Shown piece after piece: positions 1 to 8,624 of a DNA stretch of 64,000 bases. Numbering within the stretch: the first letter of the stretch is position 1; every line of letters begins with the position of its first letter. The translations under genes and the position numbers were made by a program. The notes under the pieces are model-generated. The model worked only from the letters and a program-made list of their open reading frames with translations, was not told the origin of the DNA and ran no database searches. The stretch is from Limosilactobacillus oris (GTDB lineage: Bacteria > Bacillota > Bacilli > Lactobacillales > Lactobacillaceae), in NCBI RefSeq assembly GCF_025311495.1, contig NZ_CP104398.1:62001-126000 (forward strand). Direction: 5' to 3'.

Positions 1-528
1 GAGGAATTTGTCGATGCCATCATCAAGGCCATCAAGGCTGCGGTTGCGCCGACAGCTCTGGAAATGCCGGCAATCTGGATCGAACCGGGGCGGTCAATCG
101 TTGGGCCGGCTGGCTATAACCTCTACACGGTTGGTTCCCGGAAAGACTTACCGGGTTACCGCCCGTTCGTCACCATTAACGGGGGAATGGGTGATAATAT
201 TCGTCCCGCCCTCTACCAAGCAGAGTACGAAACGGTGCTGGCAAGAGACCCCCAAGCACCATTGGCGGAACACGTCCGCCTGGCTGGGAAGTACTGTGAA
301 AGTGGTGATATTTTAAGCCAGGACCAGGCCCTGCCGAAGACGAAACCGGGGGATGTTCTTGTAATGTTGGATACCGGGGCCTATGGATATGCAATGGCAT
401 CCAACTATAACCGAAATCCCCGGCCCGCAGTGGTCTTTGCGGAGAATGGCCACTCTCAGCTGGTGATTGAACGGGAAAGCTATGAAGACTTGGTTCACCT
501 GGACCGTCCATATACTGAAGCAAAATAA
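1..528 (+). CDS. lysA: Diaminopimelate decarboxylase, C-terminal part (5' end outside window)
   Basis: Last step of lysine synthesis: PLP-dependent decarboxylation of meso-diaminopimelate to L-lysine in the cytoplasm. The reading frame is open from base 1, so the N-terminal barrel with the PLP lysine lies upstream of the window. The visible part has the substrate-binding EPGRSIV motif, the CESGDIL motif carrying the active-site cysteine, and DTGAYGYAMASNYN, which in the family contributes the PLP/substrate tyrosine. It ends with TAA at 526-528, 31 bases before dapH, as first visible gene of the lysine operon. Ornithine decarboxylase relatives share the fold, but the DAP operon context decides for LysA. 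Confidence 0.94.
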   Translation, partial: EEFVDAIIKAIKAAVAPTALEMPAIWIEPGRSIVGPAGYNLYTVGSRKDLPGYRPFVTINGGMGDNIRPALYQAEYETVLARDPQAPLAEHVRLAGKYCESGDILSQDQALPKTKPGDVLVMLDTGAYGYAMASNYNRNPRPAVVFAENGHSQLVIERESYEDLVHLDRPYTEAK

Positions 529-559
529 CATTAATATATAGGAAGAAAGAGTGATTAGA

Positions 560-1270
560 ATGGCAGAATTAGATGCACAGGCAATCATCAACTACATTGG
601 AAACGCCCCTAAGAAGACGCCAGTCAAGGTGCTGTTAAAAGGGGCAATCGACCAATTGACCTTCCCGGACGCGGTGCAGGCCTTCGCGGAAGAAAAAACG
701 GCGACCCTTTACGGGGACTGGACAGTTATTAAGCCATTTTTAGCCGCAAACGAAAGCAAGATTGCGGATTACCACGTTGAAAACGACGCCCGCAATTCAG
801 CGGTGCCCCTGCTAGACCTCAAGAAAATTAATGCCCGGATTGAACCGGGAGCCATTATTCGGGACAAGGTTCTGATTGGCGACAACGCCGTCATTATGAT
901 GGGTGCTATTATCAACATTGGCGCGGAAATCGGTGCTGATTCCATGATTGACATGGGAGCAGTGCTTGGCGGCCGGGCGATTGTCGGGAAGCATTGCCAC
1001 ATCGGCGCTGGAACGGTTCTGGCAGGGGTTGTAGAACCAGCCAGTGCCCAACCGGTGCGGATTGACGATAATGTTCTAATTGGCGCCAATGCCGTTGTTA
1101 TCGAGGGGGTCCACGTTGGTGCGGGCGCTGTAGTGGCTGCGGGTGCGATTGTTACCCACGACGTCGAACCTGGGACAATGGTCGCGGGAGTTCCTGCTAA
1201 GTTTATCAAGCGGGTTGACCAGCAGACCAGTGACAAGACCGCCCTGGAAGATGACTTGAGGAAGCTATAA
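560..1270 (+). CDS. dapH: Tetrahydrodipicolinate N-acetyltransferase
   Basis: Transfers acetyl from acetyl-CoA to tetrahydrodipicolinate, committing the pathway to the acetylated DAP branch. 236 residues. A short N-terminal domain is followed from about residue 90 to 210 by left-handed beta-helix hexapeptide repeats (IxxGAxI pattern, for example [20 protein letters not shown]). I chose ATG 560 over the in-frame GTG at 551: the GGAAGAAAGAG ribosome site is correctly spaced for 560, and the family begins MAELDAQ. Its stop overlaps the next start by one base (TAATG), which suggests translational coupling with the deacetylase that uses its downstream product. Confidence 0.95.
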   Translation: MAELDAQAIINYIGNAPKKTPVKVLLKGAIDQLTFPDAVQAFAEEKTATLYGDWTVIKPFLAANESKIADYHVENDARNSAVPLLDLKKINARIEPGAIIRDKVLIGDNAVIMMGAIINIGAEIGADSMIDMGAVLGGRAIVGKHCHIGAGTVLAGVVEPASAQPVRIDDNVLIGANAVVIEGVHVGAGAVVAAGAIVTHDVEPGTMVAGVPAKFIKRVDQQTSDKTALEDDLRKL

Positions 1271-2424
1271 TGGTATTAAATGAAGAAGAATTAATTCAGA
1301 TTCGTCGCCACCTGCACACCATTCCTGAATTAGCCCTGCATGAAACGGCGACTCACGAGTACCTGCTTCAGGTGATTAAAAGTTTTAAGCAGGACTATCT
1401 GGAAATTAGGGAAACGCCAGAGCTGCCCACCGCCCTGTTTGTACGGGTAAAGGGGACGGCCCCTCGCCGGACGATTGGTTACCGGACAGACATTGACGCC
1501 TTGCCGATTACTGAACAAACGGGGCTTCCTTTTGCGTCGCAGCACCCCGGTGTAATGCACGCTTGTGGTCACGATATCCATATGACGGTGGCCTTAGGGG
1601 TCTTGAACTACTTTGCGGAGCACCAGCCGCAGGACAACCTGCTGTTCTTCTTCCAGCCAGCGGAGGAGAATGACTATGGTGGTAAGCGGGCGTATGAAGC
1701 CGGGCTGTTTGCTGGTAAGTGGCGGCCAGATGAATTTTACGGCCTGCATGACAATCCGGATTTACCTGCCGGCGCAATTGGCTGCCGCTTAGGAACCCTC
1801 TTTGCCGGAACTACGGAAGTTAACATTGATTTAGAGGGGAAGGGCGGCCACGCGGCTTATCCGCAGGACGCAAACGATACGGTAGTCGCTGCCGCAGCAC
1901 TGATTATGCAGGTGCAAACGGTGATTTCCCGTAGCATTGACCCGGTTCAAAGCGGGGTCGTGACCCTGGGCAAAATTCGGGGTGGCGAGATCCGGAACGT
2001 TATTGCTGGTCACACCCGAATTGAGGGAACGATTCGGGGACTTACCCAGGCTATGATTGAAAAGATTGATGCACGCTTGGAAGATATTTGCGCGGGAATC
2101 GGGCGCAGCTTTAACATGAACGTCAACCTGGAGCTAAACCAGGGCGGCTACTGGCCGGTTGAGAATAACCCGCAATTGACTAAGTTCTTTATTAACTACA
2201 TGCAGCAGGCCCCGAACGTAGACTTTGTGGAAACCGCCCCCGCAATGACCGGGGAGGACTTCGGCTTCCTATTGGCAAAGTTCCCAGGGACGATGTTTTG
2301 GCTAGGGGTTGATGATGACTCCCAGCTTCACTCCGCCACGTTAACGCCGCAGGAGTCGGCAATCAAGCGGGGCGTTGATGCTATCACCGGTTTTATTGAG
2401 GCACGAATGAACAAGGAGGAATAG
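1270..2424 (+). CDS. dapL: N-acetyldiaminopimelate deacetylase (M20 family)
   Basis: Hydrolyses N-acetyl-LL-diaminopimelate to LL-DAP and acetate, removing the group added by DapH. 384 residues, usual for M20D amidohydrolases. Metal-binding motifs seen are [11 protein letters not shown] (Cys and His ligands) near residue 97, PAEEN with the catalytic Glu pair near 135, and a later histidine in LHSATLTP near the C-terminus. An inserted dimerisation domain occupies the middle. The symbol dapL (ykuR) is also used for an unrelated aminotransferase; here it means the deacetylase. Related M20D enzymes cleave other N-acyl amino acids, but overlap with dapH makes the DAP role very likely. Confidence 0.93.
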   Translation: MVLNEEELIQIRRHLHTIPELALHETATHEYLLQVIKSFKQDYLEIRETPELPTALFVRVKGTAPRRTIGYRTDIDALPITEQTGLPFASQHPGVMHACGHDIHMTVALGVLNYFAEHQPQDNLLFFFQPAEENDYGGKRAYEAGLFAGKWRPDEFYGLHDNPDLPAGAIGCRLGTLFAGTTEVNIDLEGKGGHAAYPQDANDTVVAAAALIMQVQTVISRSIDPVQSGVVTLGKIRGGEIRNVIAGHTRIEGTIRGLTQAMIEKIDARLEDICAGIGRSFNMNVNLELNQGGYWPVENNPQLTKFFINYMQQAPNVDFVETAPAMTGEDFGFLLAKFPGTMFWLGVDDDSQLHSATLTPQESAIKRGVDAITGFIEARMNKEE

Positions 2425-2426
2425 TT

Positions 2427-3347
2427 ATGCGATTAGCAGATGCAGACCTTTTGACGGCGATTGTCACGCCCTTTGATGATCAGGGGCAGGTTGATTTCGC
2501 CAGCCTGGAGAAGTTGACCAATTACCTGATTGACCAGGGGAGCAATGGCTTTGTGATTGGCGGAACAACCGGCGAAACACCAACCCTGACCCATGATGAG
2601 AAGATCCAACTATACGAGGAGTTCGGTAAAATGGTTGCGGGCCGAGTTCCCGTAATCGCCGGGACGGGAAGCAATAACACTGCTGAAACGATTGCCTTTA
2701 CCAATGAGGTTGCTGCGATTCCGGGGATTGACTACGCCCTGGTCGTTGTTCCACCGTACAATAAGCCAAACCAACGGGGAATGAAGGCCCACTTCACCGC
2801 CGTAGCTGACCAGTCTCAACTCCCGATCGTGATGTACAATATTCCCGGACGCACGGGGGTCAAGATGGCCGCCGAAACAATCATCGAACTTTCCCAGCAC
2901 CCGAACATCGCGGCCGTTAAACAGTGCGCTTCGCTGGAAGAGCTCGAAGAAATTGTTGAAGGGCGGGGAAGCGATTTTGCCGTCTTTACCGGTGAAGATG
3001 CCCAGGCACTGACTGCCCGTGTCCTCGGAGCCAATGGGGTAATCTCGGTTGCCTCACACAGCTATGCACACCAAATGCGGCGGATGTATGACGCCCTTTA
3101 CCGGGGTGATTACCAGGAGGCGGGACGGCTGCAGCGCTGGCTGACACCACGGATGGCGGCCCTCTTTATGTATCCATCGCCATCACCAGTGAAGGCGGTA
3201 TTAAATGCCCAGGGCTTTCAGGTGGGTGGCTGCCGCCTGCCGATTTTGCCGCTGAACGAAGAAGAACAACGGTCACTGGCAGCGGCGTTAGAACTACCAG
3301 CGGACCAACTATTAAAGAAGCAGTTACCACTTAACTTGGGGGAATAA
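2427..3347 (+). CDS. dapA: 4-hydroxy-tetrahydrodipicolinate synthase
   Basis: Condenses pyruvate with aspartate semialdehyde, the entry step of the DAP pathway. 306 residues in a TIM barrel. Seen are [10 protein letters not shown] (pyruvate/threonine site), [18 protein letters not shown] with the proton-relay tyrosine, and the Schiff-base lysine in AAVKQCAS. It starts two bases after the deacetylase stop with AGGAGG upstream. The C-terminal 30 residues are a little longer than in enteric DapA, normal for lactobacilli. Other barrel aldolases of the family (N-acetylneuraminate lyase) are less likely given dapB directly downstream. Confidence 0.95.
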   Translation: MRLADADLLTAIVTPFDDQGQVDFASLEKLTNYLIDQGSNGFVIGGTTGETPTLTHDEKIQLYEEFGKMVAGRVPVIAGTGSNNTAETIAFTNEVAAIPGIDYALVVVPPYNKPNQRGMKAHFTAVADQSQLPIVMYNIPGRTGVKMAAETIIELSQHPNIAAVKQCASLEELEEIVEGRGSDFAVFTGEDAQALTARVLGANGVISVASHSYAHQMRRMYDALYRGDYQEAGRLQRWLTPRMAALFMYPSPSPVKAVLNAQGFQVGGCRLPILPLNEEEQRSLAAALELPADQLLKKQLPLNLGE

Positions 3348-3350
3348 GCG

Positions 3351-4130
3351 ATGAAAAAAGTATTGATTGCGGGGGCCACTGGAGCAATGGGGCAAAAAGC
3401 GGTTGCCCTCGTCAACGGTCTTGCGGATACCCAACTAACGGCCGTGCTGGCACCTCACGCTACGGCAGACCAACGTGCCGAACTCGGGTTGGGACCAGAC
3501 GTAAAAATCTACCAGAAGCGGGAGCAAGTCGACCCTAACGTGGCGGATATCTGGCTGGACTTTACCGTCCCGGCAGCCGTTTATGAAAATGTCCGGTTTG
3601 CGCTTGAGCACGGCTTGGCACCGGTGGTCGGCACTACCGGTTTGACTGACGAACAGGAAGCGGAATTAATCGCGGCGAGCCGGGCAAAGCATGTCGGTGG
3701 ACTGGTCGCGCCAAACTTCGGAATGTCGGCGGTCTTGCTAATGAAGTTTGCCCAGGAGGCTGCAAAGTACTTCCCGGATGTTGAAATAATTGAAATGCAC
3801 CACGCTGATAAAAAGGACGCACCATCAGGGACGGCCCTGAGTACCGCCAAGCTGATCGACCAGGTTCGTCCAAGTCACGAAAGCAGCCCAGACGAGGTGA
3901 CCACCCTCGACAATGTGCGTGGTGGGGATTACCACGGAATCAAGGTTCACTCTGTACGCTTGCCCGGCTATGTTGCCCATGAGCAGGTCCTGTTCGGTGG
4001 TGCTGGTGAAGCGTTAACGATTCGCCAGGATTCTTTTGATCGGCAGTCATTCATGAGCGGGGTTAAGGTGGCATTGGAGAAGGTCCTGGATTTAGACGAG
4101 CTAGTAATTGGCTTAGAAAATATTTTATAG
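3351..4130 (+). CDS. dapB: 4-hydroxy-tetrahydrodipicolinate reductase
   Basis: NAD(P)H-dependent reduction of the DapA product to tetrahydrodipicolinate, the substrate of DapH. 259 residues. The Rossmann loop GATGAMGQK is at the N-terminus. The catalytic segment EMHHADKKDAPSGTAL has the conserved His pair, the Lys and the substrate-binding DAPSGTA loop. It begins three bases after dapA in the same operon and is followed 11 bases later by the aminotransferase. Confidence 0.96.
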   Translation: MKKVLIAGATGAMGQKAVALVNGLADTQLTAVLAPHATADQRAELGLGPDVKIYQKREQVDPNVADIWLDFTVPAAVYENVRFALEHGLAPVVGTTGLTDEQEAELIAASRAKHVGGLVAPNFGMSAVLLMKFAQEAAKYFPDVEIIEMHHADKKDAPSGTALSTAKLIDQVRPSHESSPDEVTTLDNVRGGDYHGIKVHSVRLPGYVAHEQVLFGGAGEALTIRQDSFDRQSFMSGVKVALEKVLDLDELVIGLENIL

Positions 4131-4141
4131 GAGGTAACACG

Positions 4142-5332
4142 ATGCCATCATTAGCAAAAGAACTACGAGGGACTGCCAATAAGCGCATTGCTAGTCTGCC
4201 GCCCGCTCAAATTCGGGCCTTTGATGAGGAGATTTCCGGAGTGCCGGGAATCGTTAAACTGACTTTGGGTGAACCGGACTTTGACGTTCCAGAGCACGTT
4301 AAGCAGGCGGCGGTTAAGAGCATCCAGCAGAACGATTCTCACTACTCGGCTAGTCGGGGGACACTGGCGTTGCGGCAGGCAATTAGCCGTTATTTGAAGA
4401 CCAGTCGGCAGGTTGATTATGATCCGGCAACAGAGGTTATTGTAACCGTTGGAGCTACCGAGGCCATTACCGCTACCACCTTTGCCCTCCTGAATCCGGG
4501 TGACAAGGTAATTGTGCCAACGCCGATTTATTCGCAGTATTTTTCGAGTATTGCGCTGACTGGGGCGCAGGCAATAATTGTTAACACTGCGCCGGATGGC
4601 TTCTTGCTAACCGCGGACCGTCTGCGCAAGGAGCTGGCCCAGGCAGGAACAGGGGTGAAGGCGGTTGTCCTTAACTACCCGAATAATCCGACCGGCAGAA
4701 GCTATTCCGCCATCGAAATGGCAGAGCTGGCACAAGTGCTGGCGGATCACCACTTGATTGCGATTGTGGATGAAATCTATAGCGAGTTGGTCTACGATCA
4801 TCAATTTGTCTCCCTTGCTAGTCAGTTGCCTGATCAGACAGTGCTGATCAACGGCCTTTCAAAGTCCCATGCCATGACGGGATACCGGTTGGGCTACCTA
4901 GCTGCCCCAGCAGAACTGGTAGAACAAATTTCCAAGATGCACTCCTTTATGGTAACGGCAGCAAACGATACCGCCCAGGCAGCGGCGTTGGAAGCCTTAA
5001 CCAACGGTAAGGAAGACCCAGCAATTTACCGTCAGCAGTACCAACACCGCCGGAATCACTTGGCGGGTGCAATGCGGGCGTTGGGCTTTGAAATTGCAAT
5101 CCCTGACGGCGCCTTCTACCTTTTCGCCAAGATTCCCGCTCAGTACGGGGATGATGATGTTCAGTTTGCACGCGACCTGGCGCATCAGGCCCGGGTGGGT
5201 GTGATTCCCGGGAGCGCGTTTGGCCCCGGTGGTGAAGGTCATATCCGCTTGTCATACGCCGCTGCTGACAGTCAGATTGACGCAGTGATCGACCGTTTGC
5301 AGGCCTTTATGACCAAACTTAATAAGGAATAA
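4142..5332 (+). CDS. patA: Class I/II aminotransferase, probable N-acetyl-LL-DAP aminotransferase
   Basis: A PLP aminotransferase of 396 residues closing the lysine operon. Visible motifs are the NYPNNPTGR substrate/PLP loop, VDEIYSEL with the PLP-binding Asp and Tyr, and the Schiff-base lysine in NGLSKSHAMTGYRLGY. The acetyl-DAP pathway needs an aminotransferase converting N-acetyl-2-amino-6-oxopimelate to N-acetyl-DAP, and its position after dapB makes this the inferred job. The sequence alone would also fit a general aspartate or aromatic aminotransferase. The ribosome site GGAGG is well placed for ATG 4142. A terminator-like hairpin follows at 5345. Confidence 0.85.
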   Translation: MPSLAKELRGTANKRIASLPPAQIRAFDEEISGVPGIVKLTLGEPDFDVPEHVKQAAVKSIQQNDSHYSASRGTLALRQAISRYLKTSRQVDYDPATEVIVTVGATEAITATTFALLNPGDKVIVPTPIYSQYFSSIALTGAQAIIVNTAPDGFLLTADRLRKELAQAGTGVKAVVLNYPNNPTGRSYSAIEMAELAQVLADHHLIAIVDEIYSELVYDHQFVSLASQLPDQTVLINGLSKSHAMTGYRLGYLAAPAELVEQISKMHSFMVTAANDTAQAAALEALTNGKEDPAIYRQQYQHRRNHLAGAMRALGFEIAIPDGAFYLFAKIPAQYGDDDVQFARDLAHQARVGVIPGSAFGPGGEGHIRLSYAAADSQIDAVIDRLQAFMTKLNKE

Positions 5333-5344
5333 AAATTAGCGAGT

Positions 5345-5383
5345 AAGGCTGGGAATAAAAGCTGGGAATAAAACCAGTCTTTT
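5345..5383 (+). terminator. Terminator of the lysine operon
   Basis: AGGCTGG pairs with CCAGTCT across a loop holding a direct duplication of GCTGGGAATAAAA, followed by TTT. It forms the left end of repeat copy A. Confidence 0.6.
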
Positions 5384-5475
5384 CGTCATTTTAAAAATAA
5401 AAAGGCAGTGCAGTGGCTGGTAGTTCAGGAGCAACCCCCATGGCCTGTGTGGGACGGGGCTAGTTTTATCATCCG
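5345..5475 (+). repeat. Dispersed intergenic repeat, copy A
   Basis: After the GGCTGGGA hairpin come TCATTTTAAAAATAAAAAGG and GCAGTGCAGTGGCTGGTAG, which match the order and spacing of the core (GCTATTTTAAAG, about 20 bases, GCAGTAGCTGGCAG) seen at 62360-62407 and 53010-53060. The rest of the 292-base gap 5333-5624 has no gene I can support. Confidence 0.55.
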
Positions 5476-5624
5476 CTCGGCGGAACCGTTAAATGAGAAA
5501 GCTTTCATCGGAAAGTAACCGAGATGTAAAATAGAAAGGGTTAACTTTTCCCTAATTTCGTGATAACTTGGCAGTATGCAATTAATGATTGCTTTAAATA
5601 TTTACTGAAACGGGAGTGTTTAAA

Positions 5625-5831
5625 GTGAGCAATAAACACGAGATTGAAGAAGAGTTAGCACAGGCGGAGAGCCAATTGGCGACACTGTGCCAAAGCGAGC
5701 AGCACCCCACCTCTGATGGTAATGAAACAGTGACCATCCAGCCAACGTGTGGGGACCAGATGAGTTCATTGCGGGAAGAGTGCAGTCAGCTGCGAATAAT
5801 CTTAGAGGCAATGGAAGCATCGGAAGATTAA
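5625..5831 (+). CDS. Small acidic orphan protein, 68 residues
   Basis: I do not recognise this protein. GTG 5625 is preferred over the in-frame GTG at 5616 because GGGAG at 5612-5616 sits eight bases upstream of it. The 68 residues are strongly acidic and Glu/Gln-rich, with two probable short helices (residues 4-22 and 46-66) separated by a polar stretch containing HPTSDGNETVT. Three cysteines are spaced widely (LCQS, PTCGD, EECS). There is no signal peptide or membrane segment, so it should be cytoplasmic. It stands alone between the lysine operon and two hairpins. A real but lineage-restricted gene is inferred from the good ribosome site. Confidence 0.6.
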   Translation: MSNKHEIEEELAQAESQLATLCQSEQHPTSDGNETVTIQPTCGDQMSSLREECSQLRIILEAMEASED

Positions 5832-5857
5832 TTAGCTTAATTTAAGAATAACTGAAA

Positions 5858-5903
5858 GGGGGCGTGACAGAAGTCATTTATGACTTCGTCTTCACGCCTC
5901 CCC
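5858..5903. terminator. Long hairpin with GACGAAG arm
   Basis: GGGGGCGTGACAGAAGTCA pairs with TGACTTCGTCTTCACGCCTCC around a TTTA loop, a stem of about 20 pairs. There is no T-run on either side, so it may be an RNA processing or stabilising structure rather than a terminator. Similar arms occur at 34671 and 53118. Confidence 0.5.
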
Positions 5904-5914
5904 ATAAGCAAAAA

Positions 5915-5964
5915 GAGGGCTTCAGAGTTCGGCTTTGCCGAGCACTGAGGCCCCTTTGTGTACT
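5915..5964. terminator. Bidirectional terminator, TTCGGCTTTGCCGAG family
   Basis: GGGCTTCAG pairs with CTGAGGCCC, with an inner TTCGGC/GCCGAG stem. The - strand transcript runs into CCTCTTTTTGC, so it most likely ends the lipid-kinase transcript; the + strand has CCCCTTTG. Close copies are at 13661 and 47831. Confidence 0.7.
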
Positions 5965-6019
5965 GCGCTGTTCGCTTTTTTTGTTAAAGTAATAGGACTT
6001 ATTATGTCACGGTCTCCTT

Positions 6020-6955
6020 TTAATGTTGCTGCAAAAACGGGTAGCTGGTGGAAGTGATTGTCATGTCAAGGAAACGATTGCCCATGGGCTCACCATCCAC
6101 CTGGCAAAATTCCAGCGAAGTGGTGGTAAGGTGAAAGTTCGTTCCTGACTGGTGGATTGCCCACCGGGAACTGGCGAGGCGTCCACGGTAGAACTGGTGA
6201 AGTTGCCAGAAGGTTAGCGGCCAGCCGCGTCGTTCGGCCACAATCAGGTCAAGGCTATTTTCGTGAAGCCCCCCTGTGGTAGTCAGCTGAATTCGGCTGT
6301 CGGTAAAGGGATGGTTAGCGACCATGGCGATGTAGGCTTTTGGTGATAACAGACGCCCGGTCGTACCGTTTAACATTAATTGAAACGGTTGCTGGTTGTA
6401 GAGGATGGCAGTTGCGCGGCTGAAAAAGGCTAACCGGCTCCAGCGAAACTTCTGCCGCTTGCTGGCCTGGTTGCGCTGGTTGAGTAGCGCAGCATCAAAG
6501 CCAATCCCAATGCTGTTTAGGAAGTAGCCGTCATTATCTTTGATGGCGTCATGGTAGTGGCCGATATGGACCTGTTCGCTCGCCTCGGTAGCTAAAACTT
6601 GCTGAAGGGCTCCAGCAGGGTCGAGGGAGATTCCGTAGGCACGGGCAAAGCGGCTGAGCTTACTGACTGGAATATATGCGAGGGGGAGCTGCTGCGCGTG
6701 CGCCGGTGTATTAGCGATTAGACTGTTCAAGACATCATGCAGCGTCCCGTCCCCTCCGATTACGAGGACGGTTGTCTTCGTAGAATGCCGCGCGGTTGCT
6801 AGGCGGCGGGCAAAGTAGTCGGCGCTGGTCTCGTCCTTTGTTGCCTGCATCGAAAAGTCGACCTGATTTTCTACTAATTGCTGCTGAATACCGGGCCATA
6901 CCCGAGAACCGTTACCGTTGCCAGCAGTTGGGTTAAGAATAATTGAATAGTGCAT
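6020..6955 (-). CDS. Diacylglycerol kinase family lipid kinase
   Basis: ATP-dependent lipid kinase of the DagK/YegS type, 311 residues, acting on membrane diacylglycerol or a related lipid. The N-terminus has the nucleotide-binding NPTAGNGNG, then VIGGDGTLHDVLNSL with the GGDGT signature near residue 83. NSIGIGFDA and the C-terminal VDGEP region complete the fold. There is no membrane segment, so it should be a peripheral cytoplasmic enzyme. It lies downstream of rpoY on the same strand but a terminator at 6983-7018 separates them. It could recycle diacylglycerol from lipoteichoic acid synthesis; the exact lipid cannot be told from sequence. Confidence 0.88.
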   Translation of the reverse strand: MHYSIILNPTAGNGNGSRVWPGIQQQLVENQVDFSMQATKDETSADYFARRLATARHSTKTTVLVIGGDGTLHDVLNSLIANTPAHAQQLPLAYIPVSKLSRFARAYGISLDPAGALQQVLATEASEQVHIGHYHDAIKDNDGYFLNSIGIGFDAALLNQRNQASKRQKFRWSRLAFFSRATAILYNQQPFQLMLNGTTGRLLSPKAYIAMVANHPFTDSRIQLTTTGGLHENSLDLIVAERRGWPLTFWQLHQFYRGRLASSRWAIHQSGTNFHLTTTSLEFCQVDGEPMGNRFLDMTITSTSYPFLQQH

Positions 6956-6982
6956 AAACGATGTTCCTCTTTTGTGTAAGCA

Positions 6983-7018
6983 AGAAAAAAGAGGCTGAGT
7001 AATTTTTCCCAGCCTCTG
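6983..7018 (-). terminator. Terminator of rpoY
   Basis: On the - strand GAGGCTGGG pairs with CTCAGCCTC around an AAAAATTA loop, followed by TTTTTTC. It has the same GAGGCTGGGA stem found at many gene ends in the window. Confidence 0.8.
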
Positions 7019-7028
7019 ACAATCCTAA

Positions 7029-7241
7029 TTAAAATGTCGTGATTTTGAAGTTAGGATTTTGCTTCTCATATTCCAGCGCCTTGGTGTCAAGTTGTTCGAC
7101 ATATTCAATGTTATAGTCGGTGTTGTGCTCAACCATCAATAACGCTTCCGCTTCAGAATCCGCTTCGATGTAAATTGACTGCGTGTTCTCCCGCACGGGG
7201 CGCTTGGTATTATCTGGTTGAAAATATACTTTAAAAGTCAT
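7029..7241 (-). CDS. rpoY: DNA-directed RNA polymerase epsilon subunit
   Basis: 70-residue auxiliary RNA polymerase subunit of Firmicutes (DUF1447), a small protein that binds core polymerase. Recognised by the pattern MTFKVYFQ, PVRENTQSIYIEADSEAEA, NTDYNIEYVEQL and the C-terminal LEYEKQNPNFKITTF, which matches the family end to end. The ribosome site AAGGAG is 12 bases upstream of the ATG, rather far. A candidate - strand promoter (TTTAAG, 17 bases, TATCAT) lies just upstream. In Bacillus the gene precedes the RNase J1 gene; here it is followed by a terminator and a lipid kinase. Confidence 0.9.
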   Translation of the reverse strand: MTFKVYFQPDNTKRPVRENTQSIYIEADSEAEALLMVEHNTDYNIEYVEQLDTKALEYEKQNPNFKITTF

Positions 7242-7382
7242 TCTACTAAAAACTCCTTAATAGTAATGATATTATGGTCTGCGATTTACTTAAACTATTT
7301 TAGCACATCTGCGAAAGGCTGTCTTAATAATTAGCAACATGGTATTATAATTTTAGGAAAGACAGGAGTGGGGGTCTGGTGG

Positions 7383-7829
7383 ATGAAAGTATTTTTGATT
7401 TGTTTAATCGCGGTGATTCTAGTAGCGGGGCTCTACGTGTGGGTCCACCGGATTTTGATTAACCGGGCCACAATCATGCTCCGGAACCGGGCCCAACAGA
7501 CGACGGATCAAGCAGTTAACCAGTGCTTGCAAGACGACCTTGGCTGGGACTGGACGCTGCAATCCGAGCTGGTTGCAGACGTGTGGGGAAAGGGCGTTTT
7601 AGCGTTCGAATATCATTTTCCGGTAGCAGACTTGGCAGACCTGACAAAAGAACGGCTGGAACAAAAACTCAATGACTATGCCCGTGGTCACCAGCTGCCG
7701 GAAGCCGGGGAGAGCTTTGTCGTGACTGATTGGTGGCAGTATGAGCATGTTCAGCATATTGACGTTGCCTACCTGTTGAATGAAGCCACGAGGGAATACG
7801 TTGCTGACCTAAAGAAAATTGACCATTAA
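7383..7829 (+). CDS. Membrane-anchored orphan protein
   Basis: I do not recognise the family. 148 residues from ATG 7383. GTG 7368 is also in frame, but it overlaps the AGGAG at 7364-7368, while GGAGTGGGGG suits 7383. Residues 1-21 form one hydrophobic segment (VFLICLIAVILVAGLYVWV) followed by arginines, so the protein is a single-pass anchor or uncleaved signal with the rest probably outside. The remainder is soluble, rich in Trp, Asp and Glu, with a helical stretch DLADLTKERLEQKLNDYA. It is preceded by a TATAAT at 7346 and convergent with def, with which it shares a terminator. Confidence 0.75.
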   Translation: MKVFLICLIAVILVAGLYVWVHRILINRATIMLRNRAQQTTDQAVNQCLQDDLGWDWTLQSELVADVWGKGVLAFEYHFPVADLADLTKERLEQKLNDYARGHQLPEAGESFVVTDWWQYEHVQHIDVAYLLNEATREYVADLKKIDH

Positions 7830-7830
7830 T

Positions 7831-7908
7831 AAAAGGGATTGCACCTTGCCGCAAGTAATCACTCAGGGAATATTTTCCGGGTGATCCTGTGGGGGTGGAA
7901 TCCCTTTT
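7831..7908. terminator. Bidirectional compound terminator
   Basis: AAAAGGGATTGCACC pairs with GGTGGAATCCCTTTTGC, enclosing a second stem ATCACTCAGGGAA/TTCCGGGTGAT. Its outer arms supply T-runs for both the + strand orphan and the - strand def gene. Confidence 0.8.
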
Positions 7909-7911
7909 GCT

Positions 7912-8472
7912 TTAGCTGATCATGATGGTATCAGCGGGAGCCTCAAATGGCTTTTGCTTGTTAATGTGGTCATAGAAAAGCATCCCGTGCAGGTGGTCAA
8001 TCTCATGCTGGCAAACAATTGCCGGATAGTTCTTTAACCGTACCTGGTGCTTTTCACCGTTAGTGTCTTGGTAGCGCAGGGTGATCCGGTCATGGCGTGG
8101 AACATAGCCTGGGACATCCTTGTCTACGGAGAGGCAGCCTTCTCCTTCTGTCAGCGCGCCATACTGCACTGACTCGCTGACAATTACCGGGTTGATGATA
8201 ACATCCTTGAATTCTGGTTTGCCCCCTTCTTCAGTTGCAGGGACCAGTACGGCTGCCATCTGTTTAGATACGCCGACTTGGGGCGCCGCTAGTCCGACAC
8301 CCGCCCGTAACTTGTACTTTTCACAGAGTTCGGGATCTTGGCTGACTTCTAGGTACTCCATCATTTTTTTAGCAAGCTCTTGGTCCTCGTCAGAAAGGGG
8401 AAAACTGACCTTAGCTGCTCGTTTCCGAAGAACGGGGTCACCGTCACGGACAATATCCTTCATCAAAAACAA
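7912..8472 (-). CDS. def: Peptide deformylase
   Basis: Removes the N-formyl group from nascent proteins at the ribosome. 186 residues from a TTG start at 8472. The three metal/active-site motifs are present: [16 protein letters not shown] (Cys ligand) and QHEIDHLHG (two His ligands and catalytic Glu). GGAGG at 8481-8485 is eight bases before TTG 8472, whereas ATG 8463 is 17 bases away and the upstream ORF extension to 8502 has no ribosome site. The insert between motifs 1 and 2 and the extra length are typical of type 2 Gram-positive deformylases. The gene stands alone and is divergent from the pdh operon. Confidence 0.94.
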   Translation of the reverse strand: MFLMKDIVRDGDPVLRKRAAKVSFPLSDEDQELAKKMMEYLEVSQDPELCEKYKLRAGVGLAAPQVGVSKQMAAVLVPATEEGGKPEFKDVIINPVIVSESVQYGALTEGEGCLSVDKDVPGYVPRHDRITLRYQDTNGEKHQVRLKNYPAIVCQHEIDHLHGMLFYDHINKQKPFEAPADTIMIS

Positions 8473-8624
8473 ACTTTCCGCCTCCAAATAATATATTCTC
8501 ATTAATTAGTCTACCATAATTAGTCTGATAACCATAAACCCGTGTATTGCAATTTAAACTTGCAGTCGAAAGTGACAACGTTTACATTGGGGCGTTTTCT
8601 AGTCAATACCCACTTAAAAAGTCT

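Noticed and set aside
176-523. Long antisense and out-of-frame ORFs inside lysA and many other genes (for example 769-1236, 35757-36578, 36591-37382, 60608-61669)
   Set aside because: They lie fully inside well-supported genes, have unnatural composition and no ribosome sites; long shadow frames are expected at this G+C.
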